A DNA stretch of 28,859 nucleotides from Mageeibacillus sp. UBA5439 (GCA_002427505.1 DIRJ01000042.1:9984-38842), one strand, 5' to 3'. Numbered from the stretch's first letter, positions 1-7,903 are shown. The notes: generated by a model from the sequence alone, not told the origin. Numbers and translations: made by a program.

Positions 1-4
1 CTTA

Positions 5-17
5 GGTGCCTGGCACC
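5..17. repeat. Short palindrome GGTGCC-T-GGCACC after the aminopeptidase gene
   Basis: A perfect 6-bp inverted repeat around one central base lies 3 bases beyond the stop codon of the aminopeptidase gene. Read in the direction of that gene it is not followed by a T-run, so it is not a standard terminator. The core matches the palindrome before kamD (7868-7880). It may be one member of a dispersed family of intergenic palindromes; the left flank is cut by the window edge. Confidence 0.5.
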
Positions 18-20
18 GTT

Positions 21-1247
21 TTAGGCCCATTCGCCATTTCTCAGGACCGGGGTGCTGCTGCCGTCTTCACGGTAACCGGTTACATTTAAGTTGGGTCCGC
101 CTACCATGAAATCGAGATGAATCATTGAATCGTTGGAACCCAGGTCTGCCCGTTCCCCCTGAGTCATCTTTTCGCCGCCGACAATAGCCTCACTGTAGGC
201 TTTACCCAGAGCAAAGTGGCAGGATGCATTCTCATCAAAGAGAGTTGATTTGAAGGTAATGCCCATCTGAGAAATGGGTGATGAATCCGGCACCAGAGCG
301 ACCTCACCCAGTCTTTTTGCGCCTTCATCCATGTCAAGCTGGGTTTGCAGAACATCACCATTCTTGCCGGCAAAGAAGTCAACAACCTGGCCGCCCTCGA
401 AAACGAAACCGAAGTCCTCAACCACTTTACCTGAAATCGCCAGAGGCATGCTGGATTTCAGTTTGCCTTCAGCTTGCCGGGCGTGAGGTGTGGTGAAAAT
501 CTCTTCCGTGGGCATGTTGGCCATGTAGCGGATGCCGTCGGGCGTGAGCGAAGAGCCGCCGACCCAGTTGTGTTTATCGGCCAGACCTACCTTGAAGTCC
601 GTTCCGGGTGCTTCATAATGCAGATAGGAGAATTGCTGGTCATTAAGCCAGGTCTCATGGGCTTTGAGTTTGGCATCGTGCTCCAGCCAGGCTGCCACCG
701 CTTCACCATCTTCACTGATCCGGCAGGCGGCGAAAATCTTGTCCCACAGCTCGTCCATAGCTTTATTCAGCGGCAAATCGGGGAAAAGAGAGGCGGCCCA
801 GAGCTCAGAGGCTCCTGCAGCCACAGTCCACTTGATCTCGCCTGTATCCATGTACTTCATAATCGGCTCTATCGCTTTGTTACCGGCGATACTGGAACGG
901 CGCAAGCGGTCGGGATCCACATTTTGAAACAGATCCAGCCGCGGTGCACTGATGGAAATACGGTGATATTTATTTTGCATATGTCTTTCAGCGTACTCGA
1001 CCTTAAACTCCGGGTAGTGGTCAAAGACGTCATCATCCGCTTCCTCAAAGCGTCCCAGGCTCATATCGTTGTCGGACATTATAGTATCGACATCAGCGGC
1101 ACCTGCCCGCCAGCAGGCACGTACGATTTCTCTGGCCAGCTGCAGATTGTCTGTGTCAGTGTTAAGTACAACCTTGTCGCCTTTTTGCACATTAACCCCG
1201 ATATGCACAATAGCTTCAGCATATTTCTTCAGTTTTTCTTGATTCAT
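21..1247 (-). CDS. M29-family metallo-aminopeptidase (AmpS/AmpT-like)
   Basis: This 408-residue protein is a cytoplasmic aminopeptidase of the thermophilic M29 family, which removes N-terminal residues from peptides with a two-metal centre. Expected metal and catalytic residues are present in the family's order and spacing: E249 in a PTEEIFTTP motif, E315, H344, Y351 in the NASCHFALGKAY motif, and H377 with D379 in the MIHLDFMVG motif. The length is the usual one. ATG at 1245-1247 follows an AGAGGTGAG ribosome binding site at good spacing. It is transcribed away from the lysine operon. In an amino-acid fermenter such an enzyme would supply free amino acids, including lysine, from peptides; this role is inferred. 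Substrate preference cannot be read from the sequence. Confidence 0.93.
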   Translation of the reverse strand: MNQEKLKKYAEAIVHIGVNVQKGDKVVLNTDTDNLQLAREIVRACWRAGAADVDTIMSDNDMSLGRFEEADDDVFDHYPEFKVEYAERHMQNKYHRISISAPRLDLFQNVDPDRLRRSSIAGNKAIEPIMKYMDTGEIKWTVAAGASELWAASLFPDLPLNKAMDELWDKIFAACRISEDGEAVAAWLEHDAKLKAHETWLNDQQFSYLHYEAPGTDFKVGLADKHNWVGGSSLTPDGIRYMANMPTEEIFTTPHARQAEGKLKSSMPLAISGKVVEDFGFVFEGGQVVDFFAGKNGDVLQTQLDMDEGAKRLGEVALVPDSSPISQMGITFKSTLFDENASCHFALGKAYSEAIVGGEKMTQGERADLGSNDSMIHLDFMVGGPNLNVTGYREDGSSTPVLRNGEWA

Positions 1248-1322
1248 AACTCACCTCTTGTTAAATAGTCTGTTAATCAGTTTATCACTAGTTGGTTTTT
1301 ATGCGCTTCTTCACAAAAATGC

Positions 1323-1352
1323 TTGCCAAAATATGGATTATACATTTATACT
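1323..1352 (+). promoter_or_regulatory. Predicted sigma-A promoter of the lysine fermentation operon
   Basis: TTGCCA (1323-1328), 18 bases, then TATACT (1347-1352). The start of transcription would fall near 1359, about 30 bases before the lysine aptamer, so the full riboswitch would be in the transcript. Each hexamer differs from consensus at one position. Confidence 0.6.
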
Positions 1353-1387
1353 AACCATATGGAATAACTTTATAACTGAATAGTGAA

Positions 1388-1545
1388 TTAGAGGCGCGGT
1401 AAAATTGGTAGGCTGCTTTCAGGTCCGGGATCGGACAAAGCAGCTGAAGTGTTTGCCGCCGAAGAAATGAGCCGGGATCCTTCGTCTTGTTTCTGGGGGA
1501 ACGGACCAAGGACGTTTCACTGTCATGCTTTGCATGGAGCGCTGT
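1388..1545 (+). ncRNA. Lysine riboswitch aptamer (L box) in the leader of the lysine fermentation operon
   Basis: The conserved blocks of the lysine aptamer occur in the right order: GAGGCGCG (1391-1398), GTAGGCTG (1408-1415), GCCGAAG (1458-1464), CTGGGGG (1493-1499), CACTGTCA (1518-1525) and GGAG (1536-1539). Helices can be drawn by hand. P2 base is 1397-1403 with 1452-1458. P2 middle is 1411-1419 with 1437-1445, topped by GTCC/GGAC. P3 is 1464-1471 with 1486-1493. P4 is 1498-1503 with 1513-1518. P5 is 1524-1528 with 1532-1536. The P2 and P3 loops carry complementary GGATC (1428-1432) and GATCC (1476-1480) for the expected kissing contact. P1 is the weak point: only G1391-C1542, A1390-U1543 and U1389-G1544 pair without bulges. 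Known members sense L-lysine, mostly to shut off biosynthesis or uptake; here the aptamer sits before catabolic genes. Confidence 0.92.
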
Positions 1546-1576
1546 GTGTTTTTGCGAACGCATGGCGTTATTTTTT
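1538..1576 (+). terminator. Intrinsic terminator acting as the riboswitch expression platform
   Basis: Bases 1538-1551 pair with 1556-1569 along 14 positions (A-U, G-C and G-U pairs) around the loop TTGC. One A and then six T follow (1571-1576). The 5' arm contains the aptamer's P1 3' strand and part of its conserved GGAG, so the folded aptamer and the terminator exclude each other. Lysine binding should therefore prevent termination. The kal ribosome binding site begins 4 bases after the T-run. The geometry is seen in the sequence; the direction of control is inferred. Confidence 0.8.
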
Positions 1577-1591
1577 GTCAGGAGGAAAATA

Positions 1592-1981
1592 ATGGAAGAA
1601 GCAATGATTCGTATGAGAATGAGCAAGACTGATGCCCACTACGGCGGCGATCTGGTGGACGGAGCCCGGATCCTGCAATTATTCGGCGATGTGGCTACAG
1701 AGTTGCTGATCCGCAGAGACGGCGATGAGGGGCTCTTTGTCGCTTATGATGCGGTGGAATTCACTGCCCCCGTATATGCGGGAGATTTTATCGAGGCAGC
1801 AGGCCGTATTGTTGGGGAGGGTAATACTTCCCGCAAGATGAGCTTCGAGGCCTACAAAGTGATCCGGCCCTGCCCGGACATTTCCGATTCTGCTGCAGAA
1901 GTTATCGAAAAACCGATCCTCGTCTGCAGGGCCAGCGGCACCTGTGTCGTAACTGCGGATAAGCAGCGCCGGAAAAAGTAA
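1592..1981 (+). CDS. kal: 3-aminobutyryl-CoA ammonia-lyase
   Basis: A protein of 129 residues matching the small hotdog-fold ammonia-lyase of lysine fermentation, which removes ammonia from L-3-aminobutyryl-CoA to give crotonyl-CoA. The sequence has the hotdog pattern: a helix region with HYGGDLVDGARILQLFGDVATE near residues 16-37, then a beta-rich part with a VEFTAPVYAGDFIEAAGRI stretch near residues 53-72. The length is normal for the family. I start it at ATG 1592 because AGGAGG ends 6 bases upstream; the frame is open further back to 1487, but that part belongs to the riboswitch. It is the first gene of the operon although its enzyme acts last in the lysine-to-crotonyl-CoA sequence. Identification rests on size, fold pattern and neighbours kce and kdd. 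Confidence 0.88.
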   Translation: MEEAMIRMRMSKTDAHYGGDLVDGARILQLFGDVATELLIRRDGDEGLFVAYDAVEFTAPVYAGDFIEAAGRIVGEGNTSRKMSFEAYKVIRPCPDISDSAAEVIEKPILVCRASGTCVVTADKQRRKK

Positions 1982-1994
1982 ACAGGAGATTAGA

Positions 1995-2840
1995 ATGAGA
2001 AAAGAATTAGCAAACAAGGTCATTATCACTGCCGCTATCAGCGGTGCGGAAGTCACTCAGGAAATGAATCCCAGCGTACCATACACCGTTGAGGAATTCG
2101 TCCGAGAAGCTAAATCTGCTGTAGATGCCGGCGCTGCCGTTATCCACCTGCATGTACGCGAAGATGACGGTAGTCCGACTCAGGATCGCGATCGTTTTGC
2201 CGAGATCATCACTGCTATCCAGGCAGCCTGCCCTGACGTAATTATCCAGCCTTCCACCGGCGGAGCTACTGGCATGACTGCGGATGAGCGTCTGCAGCCG
2301 ACCGAACTCAATCCGGAGATGGCCAGTCTCGATTGCGGCACCCTGAACTTTGGCGGTGATGAGATTTTTGTCAATACAGAAAACATGATCATTGAATTTG
2401 CCGCCCGCATGCGCGAGCGTAAGATTATGCCTGAGCTGGAGTGCTTTGATAAGAGCATGATCGATATGGCCCTGCGTTTGCACAGGAAGGGCTATATTGA
2501 CGCGCCCCTGCATTTCAATCTGGTTCTGGGTGTCAACGGAGGCATCAGTGCCACACCGCGCGACCTGCTTTTCCTGATCGAATCCTTGCCTGCAGACGCT
2601 ACTTTCACCGTCTCCGCCATGGGCCGTCAGCAATTGACGCTGAACGTAATGAGCATGCTCATGGGCGGACACGTTCGCACCGGTTTTGAAGATAATCTCA
2701 TGCTGGACCGTGGTGTTCTGGCAGAAAGCAACGGCGTCCTGGTGGAACGTCTGGTGCGCATAGCCACAGAATTGAATCTCGAAATTGCAACACCGGACGA
2801 GGCCCGTGAAATTATGGGTCTGCCTTTAAGAAATAAATAG
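1995..2840 (+). CDS. kce: 3-keto-5-aminohexanoate cleavage enzyme
   Basis: This 281-residue TIM-barrel protein of the BKACE (DUF849) family condenses 3-keto-5-aminohexanoate with acetyl-CoA and cleaves it to 3-aminobutyryl-CoA and acetoacetate. Zinc ligands are visible: H51 and H53 in VIHLHVRED and E232 in VRTGFEDN. R228 and D233, the charge relay of characterised Kce, are also present, as is E19 in the N-terminal SGAEVTQEMNP segment. The length is typical. A GGAG lies 6 bases before ATG 1995, and the gene follows kal by 13 bases. BKACE members act on many beta-keto acids; the specific call comes from the residues together with the lysine operon context. Confidence 0.93.
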   Translation: MRKELANKVIITAAISGAEVTQEMNPSVPYTVEEFVREAKSAVDAGAAVIHLHVREDDGSPTQDRDRFAEIITAIQAACPDVIIQPSTGGATGMTADERLQPTELNPEMASLDCGTLNFGGDEIFVNTENMIIEFAARMRERKIMPELECFDKSMIDMALRLHRKGYIDAPLHFNLVLGVNGGISATPRDLLFLIESLPADATFTVSAMGRQQLTLNVMSMLMGGHVRTGFEDNLMLDRGVLAESNGVLVERLVRIATELNLEIATPDEAREIMGLPLRNK

Positions 2841-2855
2841 GAGGACAGAACTTAT

Positions 2856-3890
2856 ATGGCAATGGGTAATAAATATGGCAGTCATCGCGTGATCGAGCCC
2901 CAGGGATTATTGCCGCAGGCTGCACAGAAAATCGACAATAAGATGGAGATTTACGACAATGAGATTCTCATCGATGTCACAGCTTTAAATATCGATTCCG
3001 CCAGTTTTCATCAGCTGTGGGACGAGGCGAAGGCTGACGAAGCCGCTCTCAAAGCGAAAATACTCGAGATTGTTAATGAGCGCGGTAAAATGCAGAATCC
3101 GGTTACAGGCTCCGGCGGCATGCTGATGGGCAGTATCGCTGCAATCGGTCCGGCCCTGAGTGACCGGGACCTGGCTGTGGGTGACCGCATTGCTACTCTG
3201 GTCTCACTTTCCCTGACACCGCTGAAGATTGAAGAGATCACAGCTGTGCATCCGGAGATCGAACGGGTTGAGATCAAGGGTCAGGCAATTCTGTTTGAAA
3301 GCGGCATCTACGCTAAGCTGCCGGATGACATCAGTGAAAATCTGGCTCTGGCTGCCCTGGATGTCTGCGGTGCTCCCGCCCAGACAGCGCATATTGTCCA
3401 GGCCAATGATTCGGTTCTGATTCTGGGAGCCGGCGGCAAGAGCGGCCAGCTCTGCGCCTATGAAGCCATGCGCCGTGTCGGTCCCTGTGGCAAGGTTGTC
3501 GGCATGAGCCGCAGCGACCGTCCGCGAAACACTCTGATCGACAATAAGCTTGTGCATGAGTTTTTTGTAGCTGATGCCCGCAATCCTGTAGAAGTAATGG
3601 ACAAGGCTCTGGCCTGCAATGATGGCAAAGAATATGACGTCTGCATCAACGTAGTGAATATTGAAGGCAGTGAAATGTCTTCGATCCTGCCTGTGCGCGA
3701 AGGCGGTCTGGTTTACTTTTTCAGTATGGCGACCAGCTTCACCCGTGCCGCACTTGGTGCCGAGGGAATCGGAAAAGATCTGACAATGATAGTCGGAAAC
3801 GGCTATAGCAAAAATCACGCTGAAATCACCTTGGATATCCTGCGCCGGAGCGACGCCCTGCGTCGGATTTTTGAGGAAAATTATTTATAG
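2856..3890 (+). CDS. kdd: L-erythro-3,5-diaminohexanoate dehydrogenase
   Basis: A protein of 344 residues that oxidatively deaminates 3,5-diaminohexanoate to 3-keto-5-aminohexanoate with NAD(P)+. A Rossmann nucleotide-binding loop, LILGAGGKSGQ, lies at residues 188-198. The upstream part resembles the catalytic half of medium-chain-type dehydrogenases (for example NPVTGSGGMLMGS at 81-93), as in known Kdd. The AGGAGG ribosome site overlaps the stop codon of kce (2839-2844), which suggests coupled translation. ATG 2856 is 11 bases from it; another ATG at 2862 is farther still, so the first is preferred. Its position between kce and kamA matches the reaction order. Confidence 0.92.
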   Translation: MAMGNKYGSHRVIEPQGLLPQAAQKIDNKMEIYDNEILIDVTALNIDSASFHQLWDEAKADEAALKAKILEIVNERGKMQNPVTGSGGMLMGSIAAIGPALSDRDLAVGDRIATLVSLSLTPLKIEEITAVHPEIERVEIKGQAILFESGIYAKLPDDISENLALAALDVCGAPAQTAHIVQANDSVLILGAGGKSGQLCAYEAMRRVGPCGKVVGMSRSDRPRNTLIDNKLVHEFFVADARNPVEVMDKALACNDGKEYDVCINVVNIEGSEMSSILPVREGGLVYFFSMATSFTRAALGAEGIGKDLTMIVGNGYSKNHAEITLDILRRSDALRRIFEENYL

Positions 3891-3918
3891 ATCTTTCTAT
3901 AAATAGAAAGGATACGCA

Positions 3919-5214
3919 GTGAAAGCTGAAGATAAATATATTAATAAGAAAGGTGAGGCCAGGCGGCAGGAGCTCTTCGCTGATATTTCTGATCAGCAAT
4001 GGAACGACTGGCACTGGCAGGTACGCAACCGTATCACTACTGTCGCTGAGCTGAAAAAATACCTGCCGCTGGATGATGAGGCTGTTGCCGGTGTGGAAGA
4101 AGCTCTGAAGCATTTCCGCATGGCCATCACACCTTATTATCTGTCCCTGATTGATCCGGAAGATCCTTTTGATCCCGTGCGCCTGCAGGCGGTTCCCAGT
4201 TATATGGAAAGCGTGCGCAGGGAGGAAGACTTACTGGATCCGCTGGAGGAAGACGCTGACTCACCGGTTCCCGGTCTGACCCACCGCTACCCCGACCGCG
4301 TACTTTTTTTAATCACCGACATGTGCTCCATGTATTGCCGCCACTGCACCAGAAGACGTCTGGCCGGGCAAAAAGACGGCGCGCGCAGCATCCGTGAGAT
4401 TGACGCCTGCATTGATTACATCCGCAGCAAGCCCATGATCAGAGATGTAGTGCTCTCAGGCGGTGACGCTTTGCTGATGGACGAGAATCGTCTCGAATAC
4501 ATCATTTCCCAACTGCGCACGATCGATCACGTGGAAATAATCCGTATCGGTACGCGCACACCGGTGGTGATGCCGCAGCGTATTACCCGGCAGCTCTGTG
4601 ACATGCTGAAGAAATACCATCCGATCTGGCTCAATACCCATTTCAATCATCCGCAGGAGATCACTGCAGACAGTCGCAGAGCCTGTGAACTGCTGACAGA
4701 GGCCGGTATTCCGGTGGGCAATCAGTCAGTCCTGCTACGTGGTGTCAATGATTGTGTACATGTGCAGCGCAAGCTGGTAAACGGTCTGGTCTATATCCGT
4801 GTCCGCCCTTACTATATCTATCAGTGTGACCTGTCGCAGGGGATCAGCCACTTCCGCACCCCGATCAGCAAGGGCATTGAAATTATTGAAGGCTTGCGCG
4901 GCCATACCAGCGGTTTTGCTGTTCCTACCTTTGTAGTGGATGCCCCGGGAGGCGGGGGTAAAATCCCGGTCGGCCCCAACTACATTATTTCGCAGAACCA
5001 TGACCACACTGTTTTGCGCAATTACGAAGGCTTAATCACCAGCTATAAAGAACCCAGTGAATACAAGGGGGAATGCCATTGCCCGGTGTGCAGGGGTGAG
5101 GAAAAAGTTGAGCATATCGGGGTTTCCCGCCTTTTGTCCGGACAGGATCTGCACATCGTACCCAAGTATCTTGTGCGCAAGCAAAAAATCGAGGAAGGCG
5201 TAAAGTACGAATAA
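3919..5214 (+). CDS. kamA: L-lysine 2,3-aminomutase
   Basis: A 431-residue radical SAM, PLP-dependent enzyme that converts L-lysine to L-beta-lysine, the entry step. The iron-sulfur motif CxxxCxxC is at C136, C140 and C143. The PLP lysine is K348 in DAPGGGGK, and the aspartates that bind the substrate amino group are D304 and D341. C279 and the CHCPVC cluster (C386, C388, C391) match the inter-subunit zinc site of the Clostridium subterminale enzyme; all of these lie at a constant offset of 11 from that protein. Translation starts at GTG 3919, 6 bases after an AAAGGA site. Arginine or glutamate aminomutases are less likely given the conserved lysine-binding aspartates and the operon. Confidence 0.97.
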   Translation: MKAEDKYINKKGEARRQELFADISDQQWNDWHWQVRNRITTVAELKKYLPLDDEAVAGVEEALKHFRMAITPYYLSLIDPEDPFDPVRLQAVPSYMESVRREEDLLDPLEEDADSPVPGLTHRYPDRVLFLITDMCSMYCRHCTRRRLAGQKDGARSIREIDACIDYIRSKPMIRDVVLSGGDALLMDENRLEYIISQLRTIDHVEIIRIGTRTPVVMPQRITRQLCDMLKKYHPIWLNTHFNHPQEITADSRRACELLTEAGIPVGNQSVLLRGVNDCVHVQRKLVNGLVYIRVRPYYIYQCDLSQGISHFRTPISKGIEIIEGLRGHTSGFAVPTFVVDAPGGGGKIPVGPNYIISQNHDHTVLRNYEGLITSYKEPSEYKGECHCPVCRGEEKVEHIGVSRLLSGQDLHIVPKYLVRKQKIEEGVKYE

Positions 5215-6282
5215 GTGAAAAATCCTTCTGCTGCTGAACTTATCGCTCTGAGCGGTCTGGATGATCTGTCTTCTTTGGCCATAATCGGCTTGTCCAAAAA
5301 TGCCGGTAAGACCACGAGCCTGAATCATCTGATTCAGGCCTGGACTGAAGCAGAAAAAGAGCGTCCTCTGGCTCTGACTTCGGTCGGGCGTGACGGTGAA
5401 GCGAGAGATATTGTTTCCGGCATCTGCAAGCCACGGATTTATTTGCCCCATGGCCATCTGCTGGCAACTTCAGCAGCCTCGCTCAGTCGCTGTGATGCCC
5501 TGCTGGATATCCGCGAGCTGACTGGTATCCGTTCTGCTTTAGGTGAGATTGTTATCGGCAAAATGCTGAGCGACGGTTATGTGGAGCTGGCGGGTCCCTC
5601 GCAGGCATCTGAGCTGAAACACTGTGAAGCCCTGCTGCGCCAGGAAGAACCGGATTGCCTGTACATCGTGGACGGAGCTCTCTCCCGCCGGTCGCCGGCC
5701 GGCGGCGGCATTACGGAAGCTGTCCTTCTGGCAGTTTCCTATGGGAAATCGGCTGCCGCCGCTACACTGCTGGAGCGGGTAAGACATGCGGTTAAACTGC
5801 TTACACTGCCCGGTGTGGACGCAGGAGTCAGAGAGCTGATTCTCTCAGCTATATCCCGGGAAGAAGGACTCCGTGCTCTGGCCCTTGATGAAAATACCGG
5901 CAGCGTCCGCCTGCTCACCGCGGAAAGCCTCCTGGGCGAGGCTGAGCGCCTGCATGACTTTTATCGCGTCAGTGACCGGCTCCTCTTCTTGCGCGGAGCT
6001 ATCACTGAAGCTCTGTTGGCTGAGCTTTTGAAATTACCTGATCTGCAGGGAAAGCAGTTTGTCGTAGAGGACGGCAGCCGGCTTTTTATTGAAAAAAATA
6101 CTGTGGAAAGATTGGCAGCGGCCGGGGTTGAACTGAAAGTCCTCTATCCGCTCTCCCTGCGTCTGATTAGCTTTAACCCGCAGATGGAAGACGGCAGTCC
6201 GGTAAATAATCCCGGCATAGTAGATGAATTGCGCCGGGCTGTGTCAGTTCCGGTCTATGATTTAGGACCGGCACTCGCCTGA
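5215..6282 (+). CDS. kamB: Lysine 5,6-aminomutase reactivase subunit KamB
   Basis: A 355-residue P-loop protein with GLSKNAGKTT at residues 25-34. In lysine-fermenting clostridia, KamB works with KamC to reactivate the B12-dependent 5,6-aminomutase after it is inactivated, using ATP. Other features fit KamB: a TSVGRDGE stretch after the P-loop and a central CLYIVDGALSRRSPAGGG segment. GTG 5215 starts directly after the kamA stop codon with no spacing. The only nearby purine-rich site (GAGGAAGG, 5191-5198) is 16 bases away, so translation probably depends on ribosomes finishing kamA. The call depends strongly on the position between kamA and kamC. Confidence 0.85.
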   Translation: MKNPSAAELIALSGLDDLSSLAIIGLSKNAGKTTSLNHLIQAWTEAEKERPLALTSVGRDGEARDIVSGICKPRIYLPHGHLLATSAASLSRCDALLDIRELTGIRSALGEIVIGKMLSDGYVELAGPSQASELKHCEALLRQEEPDCLYIVDGALSRRSPAGGGITEAVLLAVSYGKSAAAATLLERVRHAVKLLTLPGVDAGVRELILSAISREEGLRALALDENTGSVRLLTAESLLGEAERLHDFYRVSDRLLFLRGAITEALLAELLKLPDLQGKQFVVEDGSRLFIEKNTVERLAAAGVELKVLYPLSLRLISFNPQMEDGSPVNNPGIVDELRRAVSVPVYDLGPALA

Positions 6283-6307
6283 TTAGCAGAGGAAGGAAGA
6301 GCGACTT

Positions 6308-7819
6308 GTGATTTGTTCAGATGGAGAAAAAAGCCGCCTGGGGATTGATCAGATCCTGGAGGCTTGTGTGTGTCGGTCGCCGCAGGGCCGCGCCCTGAAG
6401 GAGCGGCAGGATTTTTACGCAGTTGCGGAGCGGGACGCCCTGCAGGCGGAATTTCAGGCGATCGCTGATATTCGTGCTTCTTTGAGTGAACTGGCTCCGG
6501 AATGGCGGTCGGTTGAAAGTGTTTTGGGCCGCTTTCGCAATCTGGCAGGCACTGTGCGCGGTGTTGAAAACGGCCGCCTGCTGGATGAAAGTGAATTATT
6601 TGAGCTTAAGCGTTGCTTTTCGCTGCTGCGGCAGCTGGCCAGTTTCCCGCAGGCACTGGCTGCTGCCAGGGTCAGCATTAAAGCGCAGGATGAGGCCGAA
6701 GCCCTGCTTAATCCGCCGGGTTTAGCGACTAAAGGTTTCCATCTTTACAGTGCTTACTCGGAAGAGCTGAGCTCAGTCAGGCATCGCAAACATCTGCTGG
6801 AGACTCGGATACTGCGGTCTCAGGGCCAGGAACGGCAGGAACTCCTGGCGGAACGTTCCCTGCTGGTAACAGAAGAGCAGCAGGAAGAACTCAGGCAGAT
6901 TGGTCGCCTGACGACAGAGCTGCAGGAACATATGGGCCTTTTGCGCGATAATCTGCGTGCCGTCGCCAGGCTGGATTTCCGTCTGGCCAAGGCCAGGCTG
7001 GCTGAAAGCTGGCAGGCGCCCCAGCCGGAGATTACGACAGATGAGCTGCCGGTTCAGATTTTTCAGGCCTGGCACCCCCTGCTGCGTAAGGCTCTGGAAG
7101 CCGGCGGTGCTGAATTCACCCGCCAGTCAATCAGGCTGGAACAAGGCTCGACTGTGATCAGTGGCCTCAATATGGGCGGCAAGTCAGTAGCTCTGGAAAC
7201 TTTTCTGCTCTGCCTCTATCTGCTGCAACTGGGTTACTGTCCGCCTTGTGAAAAAATCAGCAGTCCCCTCTTCGATTTTTTCATTTATATGGCTGAAAAT
7301 CCGGGCAGCGCAGTCGCAGGTCTTTCTTCTTTCGGCATGGAAGCCGCCCGCTTACGCGAATACTTCCGCCTGATAGAAAGTGGCCGGGCTTTAATTGTGA
7401 TGGATGAACCCTGCCGCGGAACCAATCCGCATGAGGCGACAGCTATTGTCAGAGCAATCTGCCGGATTTATGCCGCTACTGATTCCTGTCTGCTGCTGGC
7501 GACGCATTATGAAGTCCCGGCAGGCACAGGAATTTATCATTATCAAATTCGGGGGCTGGGCGATTTGTCTGAGGCTAAGGCAGCCCGGCTGGCGGTCGGC
7601 TCTGCTGCTGCAGACGAGACCATCAGCACTGCCTGCAGCATTGAGCGTGAAGACCTTGAGGCAGTGAAAGCTATCAGTAAATTGATGGACTACCGGCTGG
7701 TAAAGCTTGAAGATGAAACAGCTGTGCCGGCAGGTGCTATCCGCATTGCGGAGTTGCTGGGTGTCGATGAAGAGCTTCTGAGTATTATGCGGGACGCCTA
7801 CGCGGAGCTGGACCTATAG
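6308..7819 (+). CDS. kamC: Lysine 5,6-aminomutase reactivase ATPase KamC (MutS-like)
   Basis: A 503-residue protein with the ATPase core of MutS: Walker A GLNMGGKS at residues 286-293, Walker B ALIVMDEP at 361-368 followed by CRGTNP, and an ATH at 398-400. Ahead of the ATPase is a helical, charged region (about 150-235) like MutS lever helices, but there is no mismatch-binding domain. This matches KamC, the partner of KamB in reactivating KamDE, rather than a DNA repair enzyme. GTG 6308 is used, 11 bases after AGGAAGG, and the gap from kamB is short. Without the context it would be annotated only as a MutS-family ATPase. Confidence 0.86.
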   Translation: MICSDGEKSRLGIDQILEACVCRSPQGRALKERQDFYAVAERDALQAEFQAIADIRASLSELAPEWRSVESVLGRFRNLAGTVRGVENGRLLDESELFELKRCFSLLRQLASFPQALAAARVSIKAQDEAEALLNPPGLATKGFHLYSAYSEELSSVRHRKHLLETRILRSQGQERQELLAERSLLVTEEQQEELRQIGRLTTELQEHMGLLRDNLRAVARLDFRLAKARLAESWQAPQPEITTDELPVQIFQAWHPLLRKALEAGGAEFTRQSIRLEQGSTVISGLNMGGKSVALETFLLCLYLLQLGYCPPCEKISSPLFDFFIYMAENPGSAVAGLSSFGMEAARLREYFRLIESGRALIVMDEPCRGTNPHEATAIVRAICRIYAATDSCLLLATHYEVPAGTGIYHYQIRGLGDLSEAKAARLAVGSAAADETISTACSIEREDLEAVKAISKLMDYRLVKLEDETAVPAGAIRIAELLGVDEELLSIMRDAYAELDL

Positions 7820-7840
7820 GTAAATACATTGTTTGTTGTC

Positions 7841-7890
7841 TGCATAGTTTGGTGCCATGCATAGTTTGGTGCCAGGCACAAAATTATGCA
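7841..7890. repeat. Palindrome with tandemly duplicated left arm between kamC and kamD
   Basis: The 17-mer TGCATAGTTTGGTGCCA occurs twice in tandem without mismatch (7841-7857 and 7858-7874). The second copy forms a near-perfect palindrome with 7875-7890: 16 bases per arm around A7874, with one G/A mismatch and one G-T pair. In RNA it would make a stable hairpin, and the first copy could serve as an alternative left arm. No T-run follows; the kamD ribosome site begins right after. It may affect processing or stability of the mRNA, or be a REP-like element. Confidence 0.85.
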
Positions 7891-7903
7891 AGAAGGAGAG
7901 TTA

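Noticed and set aside
474..1268. Long open frame opposite the aminopeptidase
   Set aside because: It is a reverse-strand shadow of a well-supported gene, with no family features or ribosome site.
1487..1591. Upstream extension of the kal reading frame by 35 codons
   Set aside because: It covers the riboswitch P3 3' strand to terminator and lies before the AGGAGG site; no family similarity.
7068..7077. GCCTGGCACC inside kamC as another repeat copy
   Set aside because: It encodes the ordinary Ala-Trp-His-Pro residues of the protein and lacks the other arm.
7886..7903. Earlier ATG for kamD
   Set aside because: It lies in the right arm of the palindrome and before the AAGGAGAG ribosome site.
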